Source: Norana najaformis (taxonomy: Eukaryota > Annelida > Clitellata > Crassiclitellata > Hormogastridae). Taken from it: 64,000 nucleotides of DNA. Positions 46,401-60,661 of the stretch are shown piece after piece; positions within the stretch are counted from its first letter, which is position 1, and each line of letters begins with the position of its first letter. The notes under the pieces are model-generated. The model was not told the DNA's origin. It did not search any database and saw only the letters and a program-made list of their open reading frames with translations. Where the stretch lies: assembly GCA_964023275.1 (NCBI GenBank), contig OZ029916.1, forward strand, positions 20,058,064 through 20,122,063, given 5' to 3'. Both the position numbers and the translations under genes were made by a program.

Positions 46401-49400
46401 TTCATAGGAAGCATCACTGTAGTAATTTATGAAACAGTCCACATTGTAAATGTGAAAATCCATCAAAGTGGATTGATGGAAATCCATCAGCATGGTCTCA
46501 GCAACTTTCTGTGGACAGACAGTTGCTGAGGACATGTTGCAATTTCCTCTATAACAATAGGACTGTTATGACAGCAGGCCAGTTTTTAAATGGACTTAGT
46601 TTTTAAGTGGACTTGTTGGTTGGTTAGAACTTCTTTTTATTAGCCAAGAGATTGTTGTTTAGAATATAAGTGTAGCAAAAGACTATGTATTAAAGAGGTG
46701 TTGATATGTTTAGGCAAAGGGTTTCCAGTATTCTCTGGAGAAGACAGCTGTACATATATATTTGACTGGAACACTGATCTGGCATGCGTAGCTGCTCCTC
46801 TTGAGTGCCAACTGACTTCAAATGGAGCAAAGTATGACCTGACTCGTCTCATGAGATCTGATGGTTCAGGTCAGTGTCATTTCATTCAGCGGACTTGTGT
46901 GTCCCCTTTATGCTTCAAACGCAGTTATTTGAAATTGTCTGCTGTCATGCTAATTATGATAATCCCTACATAATGAGCTTGAAATGGATGATGATGATGA
47001 TGGCGATGATGACAACTAGGCTGATTATGAAAAGGGTGGAGGCTCTGGGGTTGATAGTAATCTAATCTGTAGCCTTATACAGTTGCTATTATCAACCGAT
47101 GGTCCCTGCTAGTTGTGCTAGAATGTAAAATTTAAAGCCAAGAATTGTTTTTCAGATCTATAAAGAACTCTTAAGTTTGAAGCCATCCTAGGAAATGAAA
47201 ATATTGAAAGTACACTGAGTGTGATTATCTTGATCACGGGGATTGCATTGCTCTTCTGCTTAAGTGAATGTGCTGCAAATTGAGTGACATACGATTTAAT
47301 ATTAAACATAATTTGTTTCTGTGTATGACTTTTTGGCAGATAACTGGCATCTGACAGATGCTGAGACAGCGGAAAACATCGTTCTGAATGTCTGTGATGA
47401 TCTTGCAAACAGTGATGGCCAGTCTGTCAACTGCCCTGCTGGTGCTGCCATCTGTCTCATCAGTGAGTCTGTTGGCAGCTGCTGTTTGTATCGTGACAGA
47501 ATTACTTAGACGTGATCAACGTTTATGGTAGAAATCAACTGTGCATTTTCCTTTTGAATTGAGGTCCATTCAATAGACATCTGCTGCAGATTGCAGCCTG
47601 TTATGAAAATTTGATTAGCTTTCAGTTTAATACAATGTTACCTCTGATTTATTTGTAGCCTCTTGGAAGTGCTGAATTAGCAGTTTTTCATGATCAAAAG
47701 GCTCCTTATTGGTTGAACTTGCATTTTAAGAACTACTATTCAAAGTTTTCTGTTATTGTCTATCTTTTTTTATTGTTAATATTATCATGGTGATTTTGTT
47801 CTTGCTTTCTGCTGTAGAAAGCAGCACAGTTGCCGTGAGCCTGGGAAAGTTCAAGAGTTCACCAACTTTTGACCCAGAAACTCATAGTATAAAGTTGGCA
47901 TATGAAGATGGAGATGATTGTCACCATGGCCCAACTGTTTCCAAGTACTCAACCAACATAACTTTCCAGTGTAGTACAGGTCATTAAGCTTTATTTCATT
48001 GGTTCTGACATGAGAGAGAGATGTCACTCTGCACCCCTTACGTGCACATGTGCTAATGTAAAAATAACCTGCTCAAATCTGTATAGTATCACAGTTGAAA
48101 CAGCAACAAACTTCTACTAGGGAGAATGACAGATCTGTAATGTCAGTGTCCAGAAGCACAAGGCCAGAGCATATATCACCAGAATACATGTTATGTCAAA
48201 TGTCTAAGCATGGGACTGGAGTGCAAATCTCCTGAGTTAACATTATATAGTTTTTGTGATTTGCTTGTTTTTCTCACTGAACTTGACTGAACTTGCTACA
48301 GTAAGTATATAATGGTGATAATGATAAGTGAGCAATCAAAATTGTGTGAAACTGGAATTGTTTTATGATTCAGTAAAAAATTTAATCTATCTTTATTGTG
48401 TTTGATTATGCTTCCATCCAGGTGGAGATGAGAATGAACCAAGGTTGTTGCACAAGACTTCCAGTGGCTGCCATTATGAATTAGTCTGGTACACTGCCTT
48501 TGCTTGTGCTCTTAGTCATAAATCTGGACAGAACTGTCGAGTTGAAGATTCAGTTGCAGGTACTATGAAGTCCGAATCTGATGTTGAAAATCAGCATTAG
48601 TATTTCACATTTCAAATCTTATTAGTGTTATTGTTATTATAACAACAATGGTGCAGCAGTTTTCATGGGTGCAGTAATAACAGATAATGTCGTATTACAA
48701 TATGCAATTTAGAAACAATCAAGCCTAACTTTCTGATCGCTTTCATTATGCTGGTGTTCATAATGGAATCTTGTGGTCGTGGGGGGTACTGAAGTAGCAG
48801 TGCCAAAGCTATCAGCAAATGTTGCACGAGAGGCTATTGTCTCTTTCACACTGCATTATAAGTGACTGAAAGGGGCTGATGTGAATTCTAAGATATATCA
48901 CATTCTGTCCTGTGCTGCAAGTTGTGGCATCCTGGCTTAAATTACAGATAAGTAATTGTAATGTTTAGCAACTTTACAAACTATTCCAATTTTTAATAAA
49001 CTATTATTTTGTGACACACTTTTGTTTTGTGTAAGAGTTTAATATATTTTCATTTTAAAATAGTCATTGAAGCAAATGAATGTTAATTATTCCTGTGGTT
49101 GGCTTGTGATTTGCTTAGGGTATAGTTTTGACCTGAATCCACTAACAAAGCCTGGAGACCGTTCCAGTTCCTACTATAAAGTGACAAGTAACACATCAGA
49201 ACATGACTACTATGTAAATATCTGTGGTCCTGTCACAGACACTGCCTGCATTGGTCAGGATATAGGTGCCTGTCAGGTGCAAAAGGCTGATACCAGGTAT
49301 TCCAAAACATGTCTTCTATACGTGGTTAAATACTTTCATTACAATTCGTAGGGAAACAGTAATCAGTTGTTCTGGTGAAGCTTTGTTATCAGATTGGGTG

Positions 49401-52400
49401 CAGTGTGCTTTCAATAAACCCGAAACAGTTGCCTAATTCAACAACGTGTTCAGACTTGGTAGAATGACACAGAAAGTTAATAATAACTACTTTTAGTGGA
49501 CACATGGAATAGAAGCCAAGGATATGTACTGGGCAGCTCATGCACCCTGGTTAGCTAGAGGCTGCTTGATATCCATGCTGGCTTTGTCAGGAACTGCCAC
49601 CCAGACAATCCTCTGGACAGTTGGCGGGATAAATTTAGCATCATCAACATTGCACGTAGTAGGTCTACTGACAGCCGTACCGTTTTTACTGTCCTTTTTC
49701 TTGCATCCTTATGTTTGATCAATACTGTAAACTTTGTCCCGCAGTTCAGACACAACCACCAGCAGTGGTGGAGAGTCAGTTGACAAGATGCCAGTTGCGG
49801 GAAAATATAGAAGGCCGAATGTGGCATATTACAGAAATTTAGCTTTGTTTTTACATCTGGTAGAGCATACAAAGTAAGCAGGTTGTCCACACCAGCATAG
49901 ATTTTCAGCATTCAGAGTTTCTGCAAATAGGAACACCATTTTTATCACATTTTCAATTTCATCCATATTGTAAAAATCTACCAGACTTGTTGCTACATCT
50001 GTTCTATTTACTTTAAAGTATTTTGATTGAAGCGCAGAACTTCCAATCACTCCACTGGCATGCCTGTCCTTCAGCTATCTTGCTATAAGAATATAATACA
50101 GAGAAGATGGAGTAGCACAAATTAAAGTAATGAGAGTTTTGCAGATTTATGTTAACATTTGTGATTTAACTGTTTGGATTTCAGTCAAACGCACGTCACG
50201 GGGAAGGCTAACCAAACACTGCACTACTATGATGGCATTCTCAAGCTGGTCTATGATAACGGCGACTTCTATCGTACTGATCCACCAATTGCACGGAAGA
50301 CTGAATTTGAGTTTCTCTGTGACACTGAGGCTGGAATAGGTCAACCTCGTTTTCAGATTGAGGCCAATCATACATACAGCTTTGAATGGATGACAGCATT
50401 TGCTTGTCCTCCATTGTTTGTTGATTGCTCAATCGTCGATTTTAATGCCAAAAAGCGTTACGATCTGAGTCGGTAAGAGTCAGCATAGGGTTTACATTCA
50501 AGACATGGATAAATCTCTTGATCAAGACACTTAGTGACAGCAAGCAGCGAATCCCAAAATTTATTCATTTTAATAAAATTATTTATTCATAGTTGTGATT
50601 AATATTATTTTAAAGTTAATTAAACCTAAATTAATTAATTTTTTTATTAGAAAGATGTGTAAGAATCTAGGCTTTTAAATTTCAAATGTTTCAGTCCTCT
50701 GAGACACTTGGATAAAAACCCTGTAGTATAGAAGAATAGCATCGTTAGGACAACTTGCATTGCATTTGCATTTTCATTGTTTTACAGAGGAGTTTCTATA
50801 TGCACTTAAAATTGCTGTTTTTTCTTCTGTTACTTCTCCTTGTTTTTTGTGCTTTACTGTTCCATGTGCTGTTCTGCAGGCTCTCTCGAAGGAATGCAGA
50901 TGGCAATTGGGTTGCGGAACTAACTAAGAGTAATGGTGGGAAGCAGAAGTTCTACATTAATGTCTGTCGTCCAGTGATTCAGCTCGATTTAGTGGACTCT
51001 GATTCCTGTGATGCAAGCGCTGGAATCTGTGTTACTGAGGTGTCTGGTAATCGGGTGAGTTCTTCAGTAAATAGATAAGTTATCTGAGAAGTTGGCAAGA
51101 GAGTCAATAAATGCCAAGAGTTTGGTAATGAATCAGTGACCATATGGATCATTTTATATATCAGTGTGAGTTGATGAGCTAATGGTTTAATGAGAGCCTT
51201 CCAGGTTGGTTGTTTGATGCACTCAAACGAGATAGTAGCATGGTAAAATAACGTTTATTGGTTCATTCTACATGTTCATGTTGTACTGAGCTACTTCTTT
51301 TGGCATGTGCCTGTGTAAGTACTGAGCTACCTCTTTTGGCATGTGCCTGTGTAAGTACTGAGATACCTGTTTTGGCATGTGCCTGTGTAAGTACTGAGAT
51401 ACCTGTTTTGGCATGTGCCTGTGTAAGTACTGAGATACCTGTTTTGGCATGTGCCTGTGTAAGTACTGAGATACCTGTTCCTGCATAAAAGTATTTTGCA
51501 GTACAATGGTAGTGTGTAACTAGTTTTAGTTTGCCTATTCATGATTAAGAGCAACTATTGCCTGCAAAACGAAATGCAAAAGAAAGTTAATGCCACAAGT
51601 AATAATAAAACTGCATATACTGATATTGTCTTCTGATTTTTTCAACAGGAAATGGTTAAGGTTCCTAATTTAGGTCGGTCGCTGAAGGGCCCAAAAGTCA
51701 CATCTGATGGAAACCTGTTGCTTGAATATACAAATGGTGGGGTCTGTGATCAGAAGAATGAAACCAGGCATTATGCTGTAAACATCACCCTTGTCTGCAA
51801 CAAGGAGCGCACAGTATGTTTGCAAAATATCCAAGGCCAAAAAATTTTGAATTTGGACATGACAGCAAGCTTTCAGTGGGTCATGTAAATAAACTCAGTA
51901 TAGAGTACAGAGACCTGTACAGGTCTGTATAGGTGACTATAACTGCTTTTAACATGGTGCTCATAAATTGTTTTAGTATGTTAACATTTATACAGTTGTT
52001 GTCAAGCGTTCCCTTGCACAGACTGTCTTTGATTTTCCAAAACCAGGATTTCTGACTTGAGCGGCAGCTGATTTTGCCAGTGTTTTCTCTGTGTGTATTT
52101 GCAAGCAGAAACTTTTTGCAATTTCTGACACATCAAACAGTATGACAACAAATGAAATGGATCCTGCAGTCATGAGTACTGAAGTCATACAAAGTCAGAG
52201 GTGTTACTGGAGTTCCTTATGTGAATTCCTCACTCATTTTGATGTTACACCGTGTGTGTCTTGAACCATCTTTGATTTATTAATTGTTGTAAAACAAGTT
52301 ACTTGTTTACTGATGCATTGCATTTTACAGAATATTTAAGGAAGAAATGATTGTATCATTGAAGTTTGTGGTGTGAATGTATCTAATCTTTGTATGTATC

Positions 52401-55400
52401 TAATCTTTTATATAGCGCATTTTAAGAACCTCTCAAAAGCGCTGTGAACATGGCTGCCCAGTTAATTTAAACAAGTAAGTAATGAATGAATTGAATGAAT
52501 AGCAGTGATCGTACAGTTTGCATTGCATTTGCATTTGTCTTGTTTTGCAGAGATGCTACTTGAAGCACTTAAGATTATGGTTGTTTCTTCTGCTACTACT
52601 TCTTGTTTTTTGGTATCTGCTATTTTAGACGAGCGGTCCTTCGTCAGTTAACCAAGTGGATGACTGTACTTACTCTGTTATGTGGGAGACTGCATTTGCA
52701 TGTCCTGAAGAGATGACTAGTGAGACCTCAGGTGATGCTGCGTGCAGTATCAGTGATCCAATCACTGGTCATACCTATGACCTACTGCCACTACATACAA
52801 GCAAAGGCTATGTTGTCAACAACACAGGTCGAATATTTAAGGTAATATGTGTATGTATGGATGTATGTGTGTGTGTATGTTTATATGTATGTATGTATGT
52901 TTGTTTGTATGTGCGCATGTATGTATGTTTGTATGTGTGTATGTTTGTATGTATGTATGTATATAGCACATTTTTAGAACCTCTTAAAGGTGCTAAGAGT
53001 GTAAACACTGAAATATTAAATTTCAATGTTGTCCACTGCAATTTAATATTTTTCATCTTATTTAGGATAAAACTACAGAATTTACATGTAGCTTTATTTT
53101 TCTGCTCTGCATTTTATTGTTTATTATAAACGGTCAAGGGATGTATGTTTTTATTGCTTTTTCGACCGATGTCTTGACTGACAGCCAAAAGAGGGTGCAG
53201 CAGATACAAAAAATTATCAGTGTGGATTACGGGTGCAATAAGAGACCCGGTGAGAGACTGGCAAAGAAATTGAAATACAGTATAAAATATTATGTATAAT
53301 TGGGTTCTGTTGCAAGATGATGGATATAGATAAGAAGTGTGATAAATTCTGGTGAAATGATATGGATCTGGTATAACAATGCTAAACGCCTTGTGTGTTG
53401 TTATTTTATCAGTTGAACATCTGTGGTCCTGCTGCTGAGTGCAACAAAACAGGAGTGGCTGTATGCGATGACAAAGGCCAGCCACTTGGCTTTTCCCCCA
53501 ATCGCACTATTCGGTTCACTGATGGTTTGGTTGAACTTGTCTATCATGGACCAGATACTGCGGCTGGTAATAATCTCTGTCTGCTTCATTTACCAGAATA
53601 TTCGATTTTCAAACATGCAAGAAAATTCGCACTTATAACTGGGCTTCTGAACTTGTTCCTGCTTTTTTGTTACATTTTTATCTTGTTTGAATGAATGACT
53701 TAGAGTTCTGGATAGTCTGTATTTTCAAAGTTATATTTATGATTGGCACTGTGATAATTGATGCACTTGTGTATATTATGATACTCCCAGTATTAGATTA
53801 GATGTGCAAGGGCTTCATATTTATATCTGCTTTATGTTTATTTCAACATGAATGTTATTTTAAATTCATTACTTTTTATTATGCTAATTTTGTACCGTTT
53901 TAGAGAAATCATTTACAGCTGAGCAGTGTTATGAGACAGATTTGGTTGCAGTCTGAGAAGTCTTTCTAATATCTCATATCTTGACTGTATCTGTTTAAAA
54001 GACTATGAATACGAACCACTTTTTCACTTTAAAACTTAATGGCTTATGTATTATGGTAATGGCACAATAGAAGTCTCCAGATTAAATTAGATCATTGTTC
54101 CTTAGTATCTTTTCCTCTTATGATTTGTCTGCAATTTGTTTTAGGCAAGCGAAAAGTAAGCATGGTTTTTACATGCAACAGCCGACTGGAACAGAACTTG
54201 GCACTTGTAACATTTGTTGAAGAGGAGGCTGAGACACTTCTATTCAGCGTGGAAACCCCTTTGGCCTGTCTGTCTTACGCTGTTGACTGTCAAGCCTTTG
54301 ATAGAAATGGCGACAAATATGACCTTTCACCTCTCATGAAAGTTGATGAAAACTGGGTTCTTAAAGATTCAAAGAACAACAAATACTACATAAACATCTG
54401 TCGACCGATAAATAACGTGAATTCAACAAAATGCCCTGGTTGGTTGACAGCTTTTCTTGCCTATATATTTATTTACATGAGAACTGTTCATATTTTTTAC
54501 TATATACTTATATACTTGAATGTAAAAAAGCTGTACATTTTATTTACAGTTTGTCATTTCTGACACAAGGTGATCTGTCAGAAGCCAACTTACTCTGTAC
54601 TGGTAATTGATTCTTGTGTACTTGTCTGAAGGATTGCCAGATCCCAGTGGATGATGTGCTGAACAGAAGCTGTCTGCTTGGGATTGATGTTAATTTTCAT
54701 TTTAGAGGAGTACACATTGAGCTGATATTATCAGAGAAATAATATTCATCCAGGTGCATGCTTATTATTATTATTGCAGAGTGTCATTGTTTTATTATTA
54801 CTTATTATTATTGTTGTTATTCATCATCTGTAAAATCTTATTTTGTGTTCTTGTTTTTTTCCCACTAGGTGGAGCTATTGGTGGTTGTCAGGTAACATCT
54901 GCTGGTGAGATTTTCAATATGGGCTACATCCAGAGTCACCTGATAGCCACTGAGCCAAAAACTCTTACAATGCAGTATGAGAATGGTGATATTTGCAACA
55001 AAGGAACTGAGAATGAATCTCATCGAAGTACAAGAATCATCTTTTACTGTTCCACTCGAGTAGGTTCAAGTAGAAACACTTTAAGCTGTTTTCTGTTGAT
55101 AAATGTCTTAACGTTCCTGCTATTGCATGTTGGCAAGGGATGTAGCCCTAATTGTTTACATTGCAGTTCAGTAACTGTGAACACGCTTACTTAATATAAT
55201 TAATAATTTTATTACAGAAATCTGGTTATGGAGCTCATGACAGTAAACATTCTGTGTCTGTTTATGGTTGCACATGCATCTCTGTCATACAGAAATCAGC
55301 ATAAATCATTCATCAGTGTATGAGAGCCAACTTTTTGGGATTCTGAATGTTGTTGTGTCTTTCTGTTACACCCACCCAATTTAGTAATCTTTTGTAATGT

Positions 55401-58400
55401 ATGAAAAAAGACTTCCTCACCTTGTGCTTTGATTAAATATTTACTGTACGTTTTCTTCTTAGCATGAATTGCCAGTTTTTGTTCGAGAGGAGGACAACTG
55501 TGAATATGTGATCGAATGGCAAACGCCTTTTGCATGTCCAGTGCAGGTAATACGAATTACTTGATTGCCTTACCTCATGGGAGATCAGGTACACTAATCA
55601 GACTCAGTTGTGTTAATGTTCATGGGTCAGGAGTTGAAGGGTCTTGTGCATGTAGGACAAACGTGACAACAGCAGTTCATGAACCAGACTGTCTGTCCTT
55701 AAGAGTTTTGTGACCCAAAGGCAAATCTCTGATTTCTTGAAATATGCCTGAATTCAAACCTCAGTGTGACATGTCACTCATAATTCAGACATTTTGTGCT
55801 CTCTTGTATTGATTGAGTGATTTTGTATAGTTTTTATTCTCAATTTACTGCTGATTCTGTGATTAGTAGTGAAATGAGGCAATGTGGTACAGTTGGAACA
55901 TGTAGAATGGCACAGTGTTTTCATTGTGTGCAATGTTTGTGTCTGCAGTATGAATGTAAGCATAACACTGCATGTGTGGTGCATCACTTAGTCCTCAAGT
56001 GATTGTCAACACATTACAAAAACACACAATCAGTACAACATGTAAATGGTAGGGTGCTTCAGGTGCAAATGTGCAAATTTTCAGGATCAGACCCGCTGTT
56101 GTTTTTGTATTTTCAACACAGCATGCAGTTGGTGACGATTGTAAAGTTGAAGATCCGCTGTATCATGTGACCTTTGACCTGAATGAAATGACCAAAATTG
56201 GTGACAGTGACTACATGGTTTATGGTGATGGTCGACAGAATTTTACCTTGAACATTTGTGCATCTCTGCGGACTCACAAGGATGATGGCTGTGCTGGCAA
56301 TGCCGGTGCCTGCATTGGTCAAGGAAATACGGCAACTAACATTGGTATGATCTCATTAGTGTCCAACTGCTGATCTGAAAACACAAACCTGTCTTCAAAC
56401 TTGTCTTTAACACCTTGTACAATGAATGCAGTAAAGCAGAAAGAATGTGTCCAGTTATAAAGCTGGTTTGACCACCCATCAGGCAGGGTGAGAATATAGT
56501 TGGTGTGTTCAATTTAGTTGAGTGTTTGGGTGTTGTATGTGTTTTATCTTTGACCCAAGCAGTAACTAAATAAAAGTTCACTTTTCATAGAGAAGTATAA
56601 CTACAAGTATGAAGCAAAGTGGTAGTAGCAGTTGCATTTTGGTCTTGCTACTTATAAATTTTTTATGATTCATAGGAAACTACAGCAGGCGCTTGGAGTA
56701 CGATGACGGACAACTGAAACTGGTTTATGTTGATGGTGAAGAAACCTGCAATGGAAAACACAACCGGACAACAATCATTGTGTTTACTTGTGATCATAGC
56801 AAGCGTGGTGCCGCCGGTCTTTCTTACGTTCAAACCAAGTCATCCGACTGTAGTCACTGGTTTCAGTGGCAGACGTCTCTGGCCTGTCTACCTTTCAGGT
56901 TAGCATGGAAATTAATGATCTGGTACCTGTATCAGTCAGGATACCATTAATCATCTATGATTCTGAGAACAGATTGATAACAAAAACAACATTTGTCGCT
57001 GAAAACCTGGAAAACCATTTGTTATTATTTCATGATGATGTTGTAGCGTCGGTCTATCTTTCAACTTAGGACGTGCTAGACTTAAAAGTTAAGGTTTTTA
57101 TATTGTTCCAGACAAAGGTGGTGTTACTTGGTTAAGCTAAAAATAAAGTGGCCAAGTAATTCTAACTCTTCCTATGTTGCTGTGTGTTTATGTCCACCTA
57201 TCTCAGGCATTGGCAACCTATAGCACAAGTGTCACTTTGTGGCACGTTAAGAGATTTCAGGTGGCACGTTGAGTGGCACCAGAAATCGTATTACGATAGC
57301 CGGTTTTAGGTAAATAGATAGAAGAGGGGAGAACAATTAACAAATTAAGGATAATAATGTTCTCTGTGAGGCTATGATGCTATGCACTGCTAGATGAGCT
57401 TGAAAACGGTCCATCTGGTATCTGCTGGTCAACTTCTTTGTCACTGGAGTGGTATGTGCAGGTCAGTTTAACAACCTTTGCCAACAGGATGATGATGAGT
57501 CTTGCTGTCCTTTACCAAAGCTTGGAACTGGCGCCCCTATGACATCCATCACGACCTGGTCCTTAGCTGCTATGCTTATTTGGTGTTAAGTAATCCAAAT
57601 AAAAGTAATAAAATAGGCATATGCAGCTAAACTGTTTATTTTTGCAGTTATTTTGCAAAAATTATGTATCTGCAAATTTGCAATAAACAAAATTCATATA
57701 TCTGCAAAAATTTACGATAAAAAAGACACAGACAAAAAAATGAGAGACTTTCAAGATGACTGGGTAGATAAATATGGCATATATGTATATATTACACATA
57801 TGTGCACAGGTGACACGTGAAAGGACACATGAAAGGATCAGTGTGTATTGTATTCTGCCAAAAATGGCACCCTGTGCAGAGAACCAGTATTGCTGATATA
57901 TACTGCCGATCTATGTGTCTTATCTATATATCTTTCTGTCTAGATCTTGTTTTTTTTATCTGACCTGACTTCCATCTGTTTGTCTGCTGCCCACGTTTCC
58001 CAAGATTCCCTCTCTCATTCTCTCCTACTTTCTTGGTCTCTCTGTCTTGCATTTGTTCTTGTCCTGGAACTTCTGTGTGTCTGTTATGCATGCACGGACG
58101 GCCAGCTACTCCCTTGTGCGGGGTTGTTTAATTGCAATTTCTTCCAGAGCCACATGAGTATATCCGTACTTATACATACTTATATTGGTATATTCATGAA
58201 TTTGTGCATTCATGGATATTTATATATATACAGTGTTATACATGCTTATTAAAAATTGACCAAAACTCTTAAGTGATTATTAAAAATAGAACAGATTTAT
58301 TTTAAATTTTGCTTGAAGTGACAAAATGAATAACAGTGAATTAATGTATAGATGCATTCAGTCTAATTTAGCTTTGAATATTTTTTCTTTTTTAGCCAAG

Positions 58401-60621
58401 CCGATTGTAGCATTACAGATAATAAGGGCAATACGTTGAACTTTGAACCACTGACAATGATGGATGACAATTATGAAGTGGGTGGAAGTGACTCGGCAAG
58501 TGACCCTGTAAAGTTCATCATTAACGTCTGCACCACGCTTGTCCACATGAAAGGTATCATCATAATCGTATCGTAATTGTAAACTCAAGATTTCTACAGC
58601 GCCCAGCGAAAGCTAAGTTGCGGGAACCACCTTATTCACAGGCGCTTAGTCAGTACAAAATTGATAAGCAAGAAGGGTTTGGTTCCAGGTCAAGATCCAA
58701 GACTCAGGCAGACAGACAGTCAAATGGCTATGGTGGGTGGTGTTTGGAATTGAATCTGCAGGACAGATAAGGGAAAGAAGAGGAATCAGGATAGGATCTG
58801 CATAAGAGGAGTGGAAGACCTGCGCAGAGACTGGGCTGGAATCGTGCAACAACACCCTTCATTCTTCTGTCATTCTTTCCATATACAAAGCAAGTCACAC
58901 TGGTTGTGGGTGGGTTCCAGAATTTAGTCCATTGTGTTCTGTGATCTTCCTCAGTCCAGTCGCTTCACCGTCTTCTTATGTATTTGATATTGGAACCTAG
59001 TTACTGTGTCTAGATCCCTAGCAGTACTTGGTCATTATGGGTAGGAAATGCCTGTTAATCTGGAGAAGGATTGCACAAGTACATGTGAACTGAGTAATTC
59101 TTTGTTGAACCATGAAGCCTGTGGAGAATGGTAGTCTAGTTGTGAAACTGATGAACTTGTAATTGTGCCTCAGGTTTGTTCTGCTCTAAAACCATGTGTT
59201 CTTGGAGGATCTGTGATGATATGTAACAATTGTATTATTGCCATTCTTTAAATTAAAATTCATTCAAAGGTTCTCTGACTTCAGTTTGAAGTATTATCAT
59301 CTGAAAGCCTGATTCTGAAATGCTGATCTTGTTGATATTTGTTATGCAGGAGTTTTATGTCCTCCCAATTCAGCAGCCTGTATGATCAGGTTGAATGAAA
59401 CAGACCCAAAGAAAAGGTCAGTGTTTTGTGTACCGTTTCCATCTCTATTATGGTCTGAGAAAAATATCAGCATGGTGATGTTATTGTTGCAACGACCAGT
59501 TAATTCTGCAGTGTATGATGCTTCTGATTAGTGTTCTCAGCACTGTACCAGAAGGCTAACCTTCACTTTAAGTCTTGCAGATAGGCTTAATGTTTGCTTT
59601 GTGCTTTTTTATGCATGCTCTCACAAGTTACTTAAAAGATGCTATAAGAAGTGTTTGATACATACATGCGTTCCAATTCAGATTTACTCTGTGCCTCAGA
59701 TTCAGGTTTACTGACTTTGTGCACATAATGATGGCTTTAAAGTCATAAATAAATACCTCTGACACTATTTTCATTACCACCATTTGTAACTGTAAGGAGT
59801 GAAAGCAAGATGATGATAAGAAGAATTGTCCGTAATAGCATTTCGGTTGAGTAGTTTGTCAGCCATGATTCATGTTTTGTCTGTTGCTTTAGGTACACAA
59901 GTATTGGTCAATTAGGCAAAAGAATCCTTGGTTTTGAAGATGATCATGTGATTCTAACATACGAAGGAGGTGACAACTGTTCAAATGGACAACTGAGTAA
60001 AACGATTGTTCGATTTGACTGTGCTCCAGAGGCAGTGGTCAGTTTTTTATTTTTATCTTTATTTTGGAGGCTGATGCTCTCCCTACATAAACCTGATAAA
60101 TTCTGTGAAGTTGATTTGGTTCAAAAAAAATTTGACTGTGCACTAGGCATTGTGAAGTGAGTTTCAGTTGCAAATTGGGTTGTCTCAAAGGACAGTCCTT
60201 TTTACAATCTGTGGTTGAAACATACTTGATTTTCTTCAATGCAAGCCATATATAGATGTACAGCGAACGAGTTTATCACTATTCACGATGCTTATAACCC
60301 AGAGCAGATTGGCCGTGAAAAGACCTGAGAAGAAGACCAAGGGATAGGGAGTTTTAAACTTTTGTGAATCGGTTCTCAAAACAGCTACCACTGAACTACA
60401 TTTAAGCTTTGCTTGTTATCATCATATTAACATAGTACTCATATGTAAGTTAGTGCATATTGCATGTGTTTATGTATTTATGTAGCTGATCATTTCTGTA
60501 GGGCCTTCTAATTACCTCTTGTACCTAAGTTCAGCTACATACTGTAGTAATACTACTCAGTGAGAATTTGTTTTAATGACAATTATTTATATTGTGTTAA
60601 TTACAATTATTGATATGATTA

Positions 60622-60661
<40 letters not shown>

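Larger units (their letters stand above)
37422..48559 (+). other. IGF2R: Receptor exons 1-11: domains 1-4
   Basis: Exons: 37422-37567, 39757-40054, 40601-40841, 42455-42657, 44246-44402, 45387-45579, 45786-45889, 46714-46869, 47340-47462, 47818-47979, 48422-48559. Domain 3 (exons 5-8) holds all four phosphomannose-contact residues: Gln after Cys in AVCQF (45521-45523), Arg in GFHRKT (45850-45852), Glu and Tyr in GEDSCTY (46740-46742, 46755-46757). Domain 1 has Gln (SVCQI) but no Arg or Glu. Domains 2 and 4 have Leu instead of Gln. Exon 11 runs into the first cysteine of domain 5. Confidence 0.88.
48537..55546 (+). other. IGF2R: Receptor exons 12-20: domains 5-8
   Basis: Exons: 49119-49296, 50185-50472, 50880-51054, 51649-51813, 52629-52841, 53413-53566, 54145-54438, 54869-55059, 55463-55546. 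Domain 5 begins at the end of exon 11 and has the full quartet: [15 protein letters not shown], and IEANHTY. Domains 6 and 7 lack it (ICVTE, AVCDD). Domain 8 has a full quartet: GGCQV (Gln at 54889-54891), [10 protein letters not shown] (Arg at 55024-55026), EDNCEY (Glu 55490-55492, Tyr 55505-55507). In the human receptor domain 8 does not bind, so this is notable. Confidence 0.88.

Noticed and set aside
49555-50050. Antisense frames with a [15 protein letters not shown]-like cysteine cluster in receptor intron 12
   Set aside because: Could be a transposase scrap, but I recognise no family and the frames overlap inconsistently.
51258-51554. Repetitive open frames on both strands ([12 protein letters not shown]-type units)
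   Set aside because: Produced by the 36-bp tandem repeat, whose length is a multiple of three; intronic.
57205-57490. hAT-like terminal sequence (CAGGCATTGGCAACCTATAG) in receptor intron 22
   Set aside because: The opposite end (CCTTTGCCAACAGG) matches only loosely and no target duplication is visible.
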